A stretch of DNA of 48,200 nucleotides from Nitrospira sp. GTDB lineage: Bacteria; Nitrospirota; Thermodesulfovibrionia; UBA6902. A model generated the notes under the pieces. The model worked only from the letters and a program-made list of their open reading frames with translations, had not been told where the DNA came from and searched no databases. The stretch covers positions 1 to 48,200 of the forward strand of contig JADHUV010000004.1 in NCBI GenBank assembly GCA_016784355.1. The letters are read 5' to 3'. The position numbers were made by a program, and so were the translations under genes. Shown here in pieces: positions 1 to 8,987 of the stretch; positions within the stretch are counted from its first letter, which is position 1; every line of letters begins with the position of its first letter.

Positions 1-122
1 CCAGACATAGTTCTCTTCATCATTGAATATTCCGTGAATACCTTAAGTAACGGAATCGCGGTAATAATGGAATATATGCCAGCCAGCTTCAATGACAGTG
101 ATGTGATTTGTTTTGCTTTCAT
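1..122 (-). CDS. Partial small membrane protein, N-terminus only
   Basis: Reading the minus strand from an ATG at 122 gives 40 open codons running off the window edge. The start is MKAKQITSLSLKLAGIYSII, followed by a hydrophobic stretch (residues about 10-28), so this looks like the first membrane segment of an inner-membrane protein. A weak AGG-containing Shine-Dalgarno lies about 10 nt upstream. The composition looks like real protein, but only the first 40 residues are visible and no family can be named. Confidence 0.5.
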   Translation of the reverse strand, partial: MKAKQITSLSLKLAGIYSIITAIPLLKVFTEYSMMKRTMS

Positions 123-135
123 TCTGTTTTTTACC

Positions 136-443
136 TAACAGATATTAGATTGAAGTTGCAGTATTGGAATTGGACAACAGGTCAAATAACAGATAACCGC
201 AACTGGTGAATATCCCAATATTGAATATCAATCATGTTTTAACTTATTAAAATTACACGTTACTTGCTTTGCCCCTTTTCTGCAACGTGATGCTTTGTTA
301 GTACTGATAAATTATTTGGTAAGAATTTATATCTTACCCTGCGTTACTTTTTAAAATCAATGGAAATGCATTAAGCGAAATTTTTGACTACAACTGTTGG
401 ACGGCTGAACTCTGTATTATTTTTTCAAGATAACAGATATTAG
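136..443. repeat. 13-bp direct repeat TAACAGATATTAG, two copies 295 bp apart
   Basis: TAACAGATATTAG occurs exactly at 136-148 and 431-443. After each copy a similar tail ending in TATTGG follows within about 20 bp. A shorter partial copy (TAACAGATA) lies near 187. The meaning is unknown: a duplicated promoter or regulator site, or decayed repeat, are both possible. Confidence 0.5.
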
Positions 444-717
444 GTTACAGCTATAATATTGGGACTCATTCACAGCTTAAACATTTGGTATTACATGCTG
501 CCGACTATTCCAATGTTTAAAATTTCAAGTTTGCGTTCTGTTAATATTGCACATTCCCTGAAAGTCCTCTCCGTAACTTTGTAATTGTGGATATGTAGAA
601 ACCTTATTTTAACTGATGGTTCATATAATGACTATCTGTCAGATCTTTCAGGTCTGGGATGGTTGTGGCCAATACATAGTATTAATTATCTTGGTGCCTG
701 CTACCGGCATATTACTG

Positions 718-750
718 AAGGCCGTCCATTATTATATGTGCGGCCTTTTT
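718..750 (+). terminator. Intrinsic terminator without an upstream gene
   Basis: AAGGCCG at 718-724 pairs with CGGCCTT at 741-747 and is followed by a run of five T, the standard rho-independent layout for plus-strand transcription. The loop is 16 nt. No plus-strand protein gene lies upstream in the window, so it either ends a small RNA or is left over from a lost gene. Confidence 0.6.
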
Positions 751-786
751 GATTGGTTGATTTATTGATAGGTTTATTCAGGTTGG

Positions 787-927
787 GGGGTAATTCGTGA
801 ATTACCCCTACAGGCGGATATGTTGCCCTGATTTTGCCGGTTGGACATGTAAGGGCAATTCATGAATTGACCCTACGTGTGATAATATGTTTGACAGGGC
901 TGTGTAGGGACAATTCACGAATTGTCC
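787..927. repeat. Cluster of three palindromic AATTC-GAATT repeats
   Basis: Three related palindromes sit in a row: 787-808 (GGGGTAATTC, 2-nt centre, mirrored), 849-876 (GGGCAATTCATGAATT core, a perfect 12-bp palindrome at 857-868) and 908-927 (GGACAATTC, 2-nt centre, mirrored). They share the core and the flanking GGG/CCC but differ in detail. This is the look of a dispersed REP-like palindromic element cut from one family. A related perfect palindrome is at 13943-13971. They end 46 bp before the DUF885 start. Confidence 0.7.
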
Positions 928-973
928 TTTAAACATATTTAAAATAAATAGATATAAATAAAGGGAGCAACCA

Positions 974-2656
974 ATGACAGATAATCAAGACGTCTCCAGA
1001 TTAGAAAAATACATGGAAGAATACTGGGAATATGTGCTTAAGCATAATCCTACTTTTGCCACCTATACAGGCGATCATCGTTATGATGACAAAATAGAGG
1101 ATTGTTCCGAGCGGGAAGTGCAGGCGCAGAATGCCTTTGTGCGGGATATGTCGGGGCGGGCAGATAATATTGATCCGGGCGCACTGTCTGCAGAAGATCG
1201 TTTAAACCTGGATCTTTTTAAGCGTACGCTTTCATTTAGTCTGAAGCTTTCAGAATTTAATACTCACCTTGCGCCGCTCGATCATATGAGCGGTCCCCAT
1301 ATTGATTTTCCGCAGATCACGGCCTTTCACCCTTTTGGTACTGAGAAGGATTTTGAAAACTATGTCAGCAGACTCCATGCCTTTCCGGTACAGATTGATC
1401 AGGTAATAGAGAATATGAAAAGGGGGGTATCTGAAAACTACACATCATTTTTTGAGGTCATTGCTCATGTCGAGGCACAGTTAAAGACCTTCGCCGAACT
1501 GGATGTTGAGAATCATCCGCTGAATGCCCCTTTAATTACTATGGATGAAAGTATTCCGGAGGAAGCCAGGGACAGAATTAAGAAGTCCGTGAGCGAGGCT
1601 ATTGGTGTAAGCGTTACGCCTGCTTATAAAAAACTTTATGAATTTATCCGGAAGGAATACGCGGGTCACTGCCGGAAAGATGAAGGCTTATGGTCTTTGC
1701 CTCGCGGACAGGAGATGTATCGTTACTATACGCGGTATCACACCACAACCGATATGACTCCTGAAGAGATACATGAAATAGGTCTGAGCGAAGTAAGCAG
1801 GATAAGTATTGAGATAAAAGGAATACTTGAAAAACTAGGCTTCAGCGGAGATATTGCGGAGTTTGCCGAAGCAGTTAAAGAGCGCAAAGAGCTATTCCCT
1901 GAATCCGGGGAAGAGATCATGAAGATGTACAGGGAGATACTTGCAAAAATGGATCAACGGCTGCCCGAGTATTTTGGAAGGCTTCCGAAGGCAGAGTATG
2001 ATATAAAGCAGATTGAAGAGTACAGGGAACAGGCAGCGCCGGCGGCATATTATTATCCGCCCCCGAGAAATTTTTCCAGACCCGGTTATTTTTATGCAAA
2101 TACCTATAACCCTTCTGTAAGACCGAAGTTTGTGATGGAGGCCCTGGCATATCATGAGGCAGTTCCCGGGCATCATTTGCAGATAGCTATTATGCAGGAG
2201 CTGGAACATCTGCCGGAGTTTCGCAGACATGAGGGGTCTACGGCATTTATAGAAGGTTGGGCGTTGTACGCGGAAAAGCTTGCGGATGAGATGGGGTGTT
2301 ATTCAGATGATTACTCAAGGTATGGCCGTATGACCTTTGAGCTATGGCGCGCTGTCAGGCTTGTGATAGACACCGGAATTCATTATTTTAAGTGGTCTCG
2401 CGAGAAAAGCATTCAATACTGCCGGGATAATACCGATCTGGATGATCATGAGATCATGACTGAGGTGGATCGGTATATTGCTATGCCGGGGCAAGCCTTG
2501 GCCTATAAGATTGGGGAGTTGAAGATTTTGGAGCTCAGGGGGGAGATGGAAAAAGTTCAAGGTAGGGATTTTCGGTTAAAGGATTTTCATGACAGGTTGC
2601 TTGAGCATGGGGCGCTGCCGCTGGATATTCTGCAGGGGATTATCTTGAACCGGTAG
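974..2656 (+). CDS. DUF885 family zinc metallopeptidase-like protein
   Basis: The 560-residue product has the hallmarks of the DUF885 family: HEAVPGHH at residues 394-401 (an HExxH-like zinc motif with an insertion), the downstream EGWALYAE at 427-434 that would supply the third metal ligand, and MPGQALAYKIG near the C-terminus. Members are thought to be metal-dependent peptidases; the substrate is unknown. No signal peptide or membrane segment is seen, so the protein is probably cytoplasmic, whereas many relatives are lipoproteins. GGGAG at 963-967 supports this start. mutS2 follows 54 bp downstream on the same strand. Confidence 0.88.
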   Translation: MTDNQDVSRLEKYMEEYWEYVLKHNPTFATYTGDHRYDDKIEDCSEREVQAQNAFVRDMSGRADNIDPGALSAEDRLNLDLFKRTLSFSLKLSEFNTHLAPLDHMSGPHIDFPQITAFHPFGTEKDFENYVSRLHAFPVQIDQVIENMKRGVSENYTSFFEVIAHVEAQLKTFAELDVENHPLNAPLITMDESIPEEARDRIKKSVSEAIGVSVTPAYKKLYEFIRKEYAGHCRKDEGLWSLPRGQEMYRYYTRYHTTTDMTPEEIHEIGLSEVSRISIEIKGILEKLGFSGDIAEFAEAVKERKELFPESGEEIMKMYREILAKMDQRLPEYFGRLPKAEYDIKQIEEYREQAAPAAYYYPPPRNFSRPGYFYANTYNPSVRPKFVMEALAYHEAVPGHHLQIAIMQELEHLPEFRRHEGSTAFIEGWALYAEKLADEMGCYSDDYSRYGRMTFELWRAVRLVIDTGIHYFKWSREKSIQYCRDNTDLDDHEIMTEVDRYIAMPGQALAYKIGELKILELRGEMEKVQGRDFRLKDFHDRLLEHGALPLDILQGIILNR

Positions 2657-2710
2657 GCGCTGCACCTCTCAACTTTACAAGAAACAGTACATTTAGTATC
2701 CTTCATAACT

Positions 2711-5092
2711 ATGGATAAACAAACCTTTCGTGTTTTAGAGTATGAGCGTATTATGGAGATGGCCTCGTGCTATGCAGTAACCTCACCCGGTGCGTCAGTT
2801 GTGGCGGACATATCTCCGCTTGGCGACATAGCGCATATACGGGAACGGATTGATCTGGTCTCTGAGGCTCGCCGGTATCTTGCGGGCGGACAGCGTCCCG
2901 GGATAGAGCATTTCGGGGATCTTGTCCTGCTGTTTCAAAAGCTGCGGCCGAGAGATGCGGTACTGATACCGGCAGATATCAGGAGCTTTCTGCCCCTGCT
3001 TACTTCTTCAGAGAATCTGCGGGTATTCGGCTCTTATAATGAATACACCCTTCTGCGGGATCTTGTCAGTGCACTGCAGGTGCCCCGCAGTTTAAGGGAG
3101 AATATAGAGTCTGCTGTTGATACAGATGGAACGCTCAAGGACACGGCCTCTAATGAGCTTTATCAGGTAAGACAGCGGATCAAGGGAACTGAATCTAAAA
3201 TACAGGGAATCCTGCAGGGACTGCTTGGTCAGAGTGATCTGGAGCCATTTTTACAGGACACTTTTATTACGCAGCGTAATAACAGGTGGGTCATACCGGT
3301 TAAGCAGGATGCTAAAGGAAGGGTGCAGGGGGTTATCCATGATATCTCTAATACTGGTGAGACAGTTTTTATCGAGCCCTATGTTGTACAGCAGGCGGCA
3401 AATGAGCTTGAGTCGCTTCGAGCCGAGGAAAAGCTTGAGGAGTTTCGAATTCTTAAGAGACTATCGTATAACCTGCGAGAGCATATCACAGAGATGGAAT
3501 CTGATTACAGGATTATAATTGGAATGGATCTTATTTTTGCGGTCTCGGGATTTTCTGAGGCCATGAATATGACACCGCCGGAGATAAATGAAAAGGGATT
3601 TCTGAGAATTACAGGCGGGCGACATCCGCTTTTGTGGAAGGCTTTTATATCAGGCGGAAGTGATAATGAGATAATTCCGGTTGATATTGAGTTGGGGCGT
3701 GACTGTAAGAGTATGGTGATTACCGGCTCAAATGCCGGTGGAAAGACCGTGACTTTAAAGACGGCCGGGGTGCTTACCCTTATGGCCCTTTCCGGCCTTC
3801 ACACACCATCTGATTCAGGGACCAGCATTCCGTATCTGGAGCACGTGTTTGCCGATATCGGAGATGAACAATCTATAGACAACAGTCTTTCTACTTTTTC
3901 AGCACATATAACACGGATATCAGCAATTGTCAGTCAGAGTCGGGAACGCTCGCTGATTATTCTTGATGAACTTGGTACTGGGACTGACCCGGAGCAGGGC
4001 GGTGCATTGTCATGTGCGGTTCTCAGAAGACTGGTCAACAGTGGTGCACTTTCCCTCGTATCGACCCATCTGGGCATGGTCAAGGCCTTTGCTCATACAC
4101 AACCGGGCATGATGAACAGTGCTATGCAGATGAGAGAAGAAGTGGTTGATGGCGTGATCAGGCATGTGCCGACATACAGGCTTAAAACCGGTGAGCCTGG
4201 AACCTCGCATGCCTTTGAGATTGCTGAGACTCTGGGACTGCCTGCGGAGATAGTCAGAGAGGCAAGAGAATTGGCCAAGGACAGCGGGGCAGTTGCAGAG
4301 ACCCTGATATCAGAACTCCGGCAAAAGGGTATTGAGGCTGATAAACGGCTTATCGAGGCGGAGAAACTAAGGCATGAGGCAGAGCTGATGAAGCAGGGCC
4401 TGAAAAAAGAGCTTGAGGATATGCGCAGGCGTAAACAGGAAGCCCTGGCTGAAGGACTTGAAAGTGCAGAGGAAATAATACGGAGTGCCAAGGCGGAGGC
4501 ACATGATATTTTACGGGATATTAAAAAAAGTACTGCGGCAGAGGCGAGAGAGCTGGCAAAAAAGATCGATTTCTCTCATAAAGAGCTTAAGGACAGGCTT
4601 CAGAAAAGCCGTCCTGCTGAATTCGAAGTGCTGGACTCGGTAAATGCGGGGCAGAGGGTATTTATGCGGAGCCTCGGTATAAACGGTGTTATAACATATG
4701 TGGATCAGAAGAGCGGTAAGTGCCGGGTCATGGCCTCAGGGAAAGAGATTACCCTGCCGGTAGAGGCCCTTTCATCTGCGCAGGGTGCGGGTATTGTGGA
4801 AAAGCCTGGTACACGGTCTCCCCTCAGGCATGATCTGGATCAAACTGTACATCTCGATAAGGAGCTTAATATAGTGGGAAGCCGGGTAGATCCTGCCATG
4901 TCCCGCATAGAAAGATATCTTAATGATGCCTCTCTGGCTGGAATAACAGAGGTTATAATAATTCATGGAATTGGAACGGGTGTGCTTGCCCGGGCTGTAA
5001 GAGAATTTTTACAGGGACATCCGCTTGTCAGTAATTTTCGGGAAGGTATTGGCAGGGAAGGCGGCGGCGGTGTAACCGTTGTTAGTTTATAA
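2711..5092 (+). CDS. mutS2: MutS2 endonuclease / ribosome-rescue ATPase
   Basis: The 793-residue protein has the MutS2 layout: core and lever region (1-330), ABC ATPase with Walker A GSNAGGKT (339-346) and Walker B with DELGTGTDP (419-427), a long charged coiled coil (about 525-610), and a C-terminal Smr domain (about 715-793) with the conserved HGIGTGVL. MutS2 lacks the mismatch-reading domain of MutS and is linked to suppression of recombination and, in Bacillus, to splitting collided ribosomes. The usual LDLxG of the Smr N-terminus reads LNIVG here, so nuclease activity of that module is uncertain. The start has only a weak ribosome site. nfo follows with 7 nt spacing, suggesting a shared transcript. 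Confidence 0.95.
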   Translation: MDKQTFRVLEYERIMEMASCYAVTSPGASVVADISPLGDIAHIRERIDLVSEARRYLAGGQRPGIEHFGDLVLLFQKLRPRDAVLIPADIRSFLPLLTSSENLRVFGSYNEYTLLRDLVSALQVPRSLRENIESAVDTDGTLKDTASNELYQVRQRIKGTESKIQGILQGLLGQSDLEPFLQDTFITQRNNRWVIPVKQDAKGRVQGVIHDISNTGETVFIEPYVVQQAANELESLRAEEKLEEFRILKRLSYNLREHITEMESDYRIIIGMDLIFAVSGFSEAMNMTPPEINEKGFLRITGGRHPLLWKAFISGGSDNEIIPVDIELGRDCKSMVITGSNAGGKTVTLKTAGVLTLMALSGLHTPSDSGTSIPYLEHVFADIGDEQSIDNSLSTFSAHITRISAIVSQSRERSLIILDELGTGTDPEQGGALSCAVLRRLVNSGALSLVSTHLGMVKAFAHTQPGMMNSAMQMREEVVDGVIRHVPTYRLKTGEPGTSHAFEIAETLGLPAEIVREARELAKDSGAVAETLISELRQKGIEADKRLIEAEKLRHEAELMKQGLKKELEDMRRRKQEALAEGLESAEEIIRSAKAEAHDILRDIKKSTAAEARELAKKIDFSHKELKDRLQKSRPAEFEVLDSVNAGQRVFMRSLGINGVITYVDQKSGKCRVMASGKEITLPVEALSSAQGAGIVEKPGTRSPLRHDLDQTVHLDKELNIVGSRVDPAMSRIERYLNDASLAGITEVIIIHGIGTGVLARAVREFLQGHPLVSNFREGIGREGGGGVTVVSL

Positions 5093-5099
5093 AGGAATA

Positions 5100-5972
5100 A
5101 TGGACACTACTAAAAAAAGGGAATATGAGACCAGGACAGGCGTACATGTCTCGATTGCAGGCGGCGTGTCCCGTGCGATTGAACAGGCGGTCTCTCTGGG
5201 ATGCACCACATTGCAGATGTTTTCGCATAGTCCGAGGCAGTGGCAATGCAGTCCGATTATGCCGGAAGAGGTTGCACGCTTTAAAAACCTGAGAGAGAAA
5301 TATAAACTATCCCCGGTTTTTATCCACGCCTCGTACTTGATAAATCTGGCCTCCAAAACTGCAGAAGGTCTTGAAAAATCGATTAAATTGCTCGCTTTTG
5401 AATTGCAGAATGCCAGCTTGCTCGGTGTGGATTATGTGATTGTTCATACGGGCAGTGCAAGTGCTGAAGACCCGGTTGCTGCCAGGAAAAGAGCAGTAAG
5501 TTCTTTGAATGAGGCAGTACGCTCAGCAGGTTCGGCCAGGATTTTGCTGGAAAACACAGCGGGGAGACGGGGAGATATTGCCTCTTCTGTCAAGGATCTT
5601 GCGGAGATACTTAATGCCTGCGAGAGCAGCGCAGTTTCCGGAATCTGCCTGGACACCTGTCATGCCTTTGCAGCTGGTTATGATTTCAGATTACGCGATG
5701 AAGTGGACAGGATGTTTAATGAGATGGAGAAGTATATTGGCATGGACAAGCTAAAATTGATCCATTGTAATGATTCAAAGCTTGCAGCAGGAACCGGTAT
5801 AGACAGGCATGAGCATCTGGGTAAGGGGCATATAGGTCTTGAGGGTCTTCAAAATTTCTTTGCGGATCAGCGCATTGCCGGTATCCCTCTTATACTGGAG
5901 ACACCTAAGGAGACGGCAGAGGATGATCTGGCGAATCTAAAGACATTAAGACAATTAATTTCTCCTGCCTAA
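5100..5972 (+). CDS. nfo: Endonuclease IV (AP endonuclease)
   Basis: The product (290 residues) is an AP-endonuclease of the xylose-isomerase-like TIM-barrel fold that cuts DNA 5' to abasic sites. The metal-binding landmarks are in order: GVHVSIAGG at the start, LENTAG, CLDTCHAFAAGYD, HCNDSK, DRHEHLGKGHIG and LETPKE. The usual VHPGS loop reads VHTGSA. A TTG at 5079 would overlap the end of mutS2; the ATG at 5100 is preferred because AAAGGA lies just upstream. It probably shares a transcript with mutS2, joining two DNA-repair functions. Confidence 0.95.
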   Translation: MDTTKKREYETRTGVHVSIAGGVSRAIEQAVSLGCTTLQMFSHSPRQWQCSPIMPEEVARFKNLREKYKLSPVFIHASYLINLASKTAEGLEKSIKLLAFELQNASLLGVDYVIVHTGSASAEDPVAARKRAVSSLNEAVRSAGSARILLENTAGRRGDIASSVKDLAEILNACESSAVSGICLDTCHAFAAGYDFRLRDEVDRMFNEMEKYIGMDKLKLIHCNDSKLAAGTGIDRHEHLGKGHIGLEGLQNFFADQRIAGIPLILETPKETAEDDLANLKTLRQLISPA

Positions 5973-6050
5973 AAATCTTTTCTAACTTGTTATTTTCCGG
6001 CTTGACCGGCACCGCGACTGTCCTGATTGGCTCAGACAATAGTATTGGCG

Positions 6051-6872
6051 CTAGGTGGACTTTTCCAAATCCAGGCTAAGAGCGACCGAATCTATGATTT
6101 CCCGGGTTATCGGCTTTTGTTTCAGCAGATACCCTTCAAATATGGCATTGTCGCACATCGTATTGATTACCCTGGGAACTCCGCCGGAATACTCGTGTAC
6201 TGCCAGTATTGCATCTTCCAGAAATATTTCTTCATCAGAACCTGCTATGTGAAGTCTGTGTTTGATGTAAGAGCTTGTCACAGAGGCATCTAAAGCAGAG
6301 AGTCTGAACTTTACAGCTACCCTTTGCTTTAGTGGTTCATCAAGGGCCAGGACGTCATCCAGTTCCGGAAGGCCGAACAGAACAAGGTTTATTAATTTAC
6401 CGTTAGGACCTTCCATATTAAGGATCCCGCGAAACTCTTCCATGATCTCCCTGGATTGAAGCATTTGCACTTCATCCATCAGCACGACTGCCTTAAGGCC
6501 GGATTCGCTCAGCTCAAGAAGTCTTTTATACAGCTGTCCGAGTATTTCTATCTTGTCATCGCTTACGTTTTCTACCCCCAGCTGCATCGCTATCTTTTTC
6601 ATCAGCCAATCGGTGGTTACGGCAGCGTGCAATACAACAAGAAGTGCTGCCTCATATAGATTTTCATCAAGCTCATTCAGCATTCTTCTGGCCAGCGTTG
6701 TCTTGCCTGTACCGATATCTCCCACTACAACAGCAAGGCCTTTCATTGTGTCGACAGCGAATTTTAAACGGATCAGTGCATCAGAATGCTGGGTGCTGTT
6801 ATAAAAATAACGCGGGTCTACGGCATTTGAGAAAGGGTGCTCCGCAAGGTTGTAAAATGCAAGATGATCCAT
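6051..6872 (-). CDS. ExeA-like AAA+ secretion ATPase
   Basis: A 273-residue AAA+ ATPase of the ExeA/GspA/MshM type. Walker A is GDIGTGKTT (51-59), Walker B KAVVLMDEVQ (127-136), and the family's SGGVPRVIN motif lies near residue 230. The N-terminus (FYNLAEHPFSNAVDPRYFY) is the typical ExeA opening. No membrane segment or peptidoglycan-binding tail is seen, so it is a bare ATPase, unlike the longer paralogue at 31852. It lies 50 bp downstream of the TPR gene and probably forms an operon with it. Its partner could be a secretion, pilus or polysaccharide export system; the role is inferred from the family only. Confidence 0.8.
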   Translation of the reverse strand: MDHLAFYNLAEHPFSNAVDPRYFYNSTQHSDALIRLKFAVDTMKGLAVVVGDIGTGKTTLARRMLNELDENLYEAALLVVLHAAVTTDWLMKKIAMQLGVENVSDDKIEILGQLYKRLLELSESGLKAVVLMDEVQMLQSREIMEEFRGILNMEGPNGKLINLVLFGLPELDDVLALDEPLKQRVAVKFRLSALDASVTSSYIKHRLHIAGSDEEIFLEDAILAVHEYSGGVPRVINTMCDNAIFEGYLLKQKPITREIIDSVALSLDLEKST

Positions 6873-6922
6873 AGTTTTATTTATGGCGCTGAGGAACTTA
6901 AATTACTATATATTGCAGCGCG

Positions 6923-8860
6923 TTATATGTATGATACCCTGTTTTTCTTGGATTTTGCAGGGGCGGCCTTAATTTGTGACTTGACCGCCTCCAGCTTTGA
7001 GGCTACATCTCTGAACTCTGGGTCTGCGAGATGGATTTCTGTAAAAATTTCAAGAGCCTTTTGATAATCATTATAACGTGAGTATGTTTCGGCCAGCTCA
7101 AACTTTATGGAATTATTGCTGATGTCACCAGCGTCTAATTGTTCCAGTATTTTAATGTACTCGGCAATGGCAAGAGGATAAGAGCCTTTTTCAGTAAAGC
7201 AGGAGGCGATCATTCGGCGGCACAGAAGCTGCTTATCAGGTGATTGAGAGGCCAGCTTGAATTTTTCTATGGCCTTATCAAGGTGGCCTTCCTGCCTGAG
7301 TTCTGTTGCCTCTCTGTACAGGACATCTGAATCTATTTCGGCTGCTGGCTCTGAATGTGTAGATTCGGATGTAACATTCATATCAGGTGTTGGTGCAAGC
7401 GTTTCCTCTGTTGATACTGCCTGATTCGTGGTCGCAGACTCAAGGTCATCAATACGGCGCTGAATATCTTCATTCGGAGTCGCTGAGATAAGGGCGCGGT
7501 AGATGCTCAATGCCTCATCCTTCATCCCCTGCTGCTCAAAAAAACTGGCCTCCTCAAGTTGTTCCTCTACGCTTGCCTGTTCCGGATTGGGGACTGCTAT
7601 ATCCTGAGGTGTCTCTTCCGTAATTGTGCTTTCAGGGACGGCTTCTTCTTCATCCCCGGTCTCAGGAATTGAAGGTTCATTGACTGGTTCCGGTTCAGCT
7701 TCTTCTGCGGGTGTCAGGTCAGCTATTTTCTGCAGGGCCGTCTGATTATCCGGATCAATCGCGAGGATATCTCTATAGAAAATCAGTGATCTATCTGCAT
7801 TGCCCTGCTGCTCATGAATGTCGGCACATTTATAAAGGGCCTCTTTCAGTCCCTCTGTATTGTCAAGCCCCCGATATGCGGTTACCAGCCGCTGAAGCAC
7901 TGGCAGGGACTTAAGCTCGGCAAATGGTTCTAACATTTCCAGTGCGGCTTCTGAGTTGTCATTACTCAGTTCGCGATCTATTGCCGGTGCCAGTAGTACC
8001 CAGGCAGCATCGATATTGCCATCTTCCATGTGCATTTTGGCCAGGAGGTTACTGATAAAAATATTGGAGGGGTTTTTCTGAAGCTGCGCCCCTAACATTT
8101 TTTCAGCGATCTCCTGATTGCCGGTCTGTATTGCCATTTCCAGAAACAGTTCAGCGCATTTTTTGTCGCACCCATCCTGAGACATAGCCTGTACAAGATA
8201 TTGAAAGGCAGCCTCCTCATCCCCTGTCAGGGCAGCTAAGCGGCTAAGGCCGATAAATGTCTGAACATTCTCAGGGTCAAGTTCGGAGGCTTTCTTCAGA
8301 AGTTCCCTGGCTTGGTCGTAAGCCTGCTTTTCCGCACAGGATGAAGCTACAGAGGCATATTCATTTGCAGCCCTCTGTTTTGTACCGGCCTTTAGGTAAA
8401 CATCCGCTATCCTTAGTCTGGTCTCTATATCGGAAGGGGAAAGCTGCAGGGCGCGGTCTATGGTCATCAGCACCTTCTCTTTTGCCCCCTCTCTGTAATA
8501 TATCTCTGCTGCTTTCAGATAACACTCGATGGCATTTCCCTTTAAGCCCCGCTCTGCATCGAGCGTGGCCAGGGCGATTAATGCACTTACCTCTGTAGGT
8601 CTTATATTAAGTATTTTTTTGTAAAGGGCTGTAGCTTTGGGGTAAAAACCGTCTTTTTTATATATAGAAGCAGCAGAGGTGTATGATTCAATGGCGGCCT
8701 CTTCATCACCCTTACGGACCTGCAGGTCTCCTACAGTGTTAAACAGGTTGCCGTCATGATTCTCTTCAAGGAGTTTTTGGTATTCAGCAATGGCCTTATC
8801 AAGTTGTCCCTTGGAAGTTAACTTTTTGGCATTTGCTATTATGGCGCTTTTATTTAACAC
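6923..8860 (-). CDS. Large tetratricopeptide-repeat protein
   Basis: A 645-residue protein made almost entirely of TPR-like helical repeats: one long array (about 1-390), an acidic Pro/Glu-rich linker (about 390-430), a short TPR block, a second Thr/Ser/Glu-rich linker, and a final TPR block (about 520-625). There is no signal peptide, so it is probably a cytoplasmic scaffold. The next gene in the same direction is an ExeA-like ATPase, which suggests a shared complex. The start is a GTG without a visible Shine-Dalgarno, and a strong promoter lies immediately upstream, so the mRNA may be almost leaderless. No precise function can be assigned. Confidence 0.8.
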   Translation of the reverse strand: MLNKSAIIANAKKLTSKGQLDKAIAEYQKLLEENHDGNLFNTVGDLQVRKGDEEAAIESYTSAASIYKKDGFYPKATALYKKILNIRPTEVSALIALATLDAERGLKGNAIECYLKAAEIYYREGAKEKVLMTIDRALQLSPSDIETRLRIADVYLKAGTKQRAANEYASVASSCAEKQAYDQARELLKKASELDPENVQTFIGLSRLAALTGDEEAAFQYLVQAMSQDGCDKKCAELFLEMAIQTGNQEIAEKMLGAQLQKNPSNIFISNLLAKMHMEDGNIDAAWVLLAPAIDRELSNDNSEAALEMLEPFAELKSLPVLQRLVTAYRGLDNTEGLKEALYKCADIHEQQGNADRSLIFYRDILAIDPDNQTALQKIADLTPAEEAEPEPVNEPSIPETGDEEEAVPESTITEETPQDIAVPNPEQASVEEQLEEASFFEQQGMKDEALSIYRALISATPNEDIQRRIDDLESATTNQAVSTEETLAPTPDMNVTSESTHSEPAAEIDSDVLYREATELRQEGHLDKAIEKFKLASQSPDKQLLCRRMIASCFTEKGSYPLAIAEYIKILEQLDAGDISNNSIKFELAETYSRYNDYQKALEIFTEIHLADPEFRDVASKLEAVKSQIKAAPAKSKKNRVSYI

Positions 8861-8872
8861 GTGACTAAAAGT

Positions 8873-8901
8873 ATCTTAAAAGCTTGCAATCGCAATGTCA
8901 A
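8873..8901 (-). promoter_or_regulatory. Sigma-70 type promoter for the TPR gene
   Basis: On the minus strand a perfect TTGACA (8901-8896) is followed after exactly 17 bp by TAAGAT (8878-8873), five of six matches to the -10 consensus. Transcription would begin near 8866, only about 6 nt before the GTG start at 8860. This is one of the best housekeeping promoters visible in the window. Confidence 0.6.
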
Positions 8902-8987
8902 TAATCATTTGTATAATGTGAGGCATTTTACGCCCTTATACAGGTGAAATTTCTCTACTGGCGAAAGCCCTGAAACCGAGGTGTATG

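Larger units (their letters stand above)
123..973. other. AT-rich non-coding stretch of 851 bp
   Basis: No convincing protein gene is present on either strand. It holds a 13-bp exact direct repeat (136 and 431), several short hairpin-capable inverted repeats (318-338, 256-289), a strong plus-strand terminator at 718-750 and three palindromic repeats at 787-927. The terminator has no upstream plus-strand gene to serve, so a small RNA upstream of it is possible. The 5' region and promoter of the DUF885 gene must lie in the last part. Confidence 0.6.

Noticed and set aside
5079..5099. Upstream TTG start of nfo
   Set aside because: It overlaps mutS2 and lacks a ribosome site; the ATG at 5100 has AAAGGA upstream.
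8940..8987. Possible riboswitch-like structure (CTGGCGAAAGCC near a GAAACCGAGG)
   Set aside because: It does not fit any known riboswitch core I can recall, and lies upstream of no plus-strand gene; only a short stem is visible.
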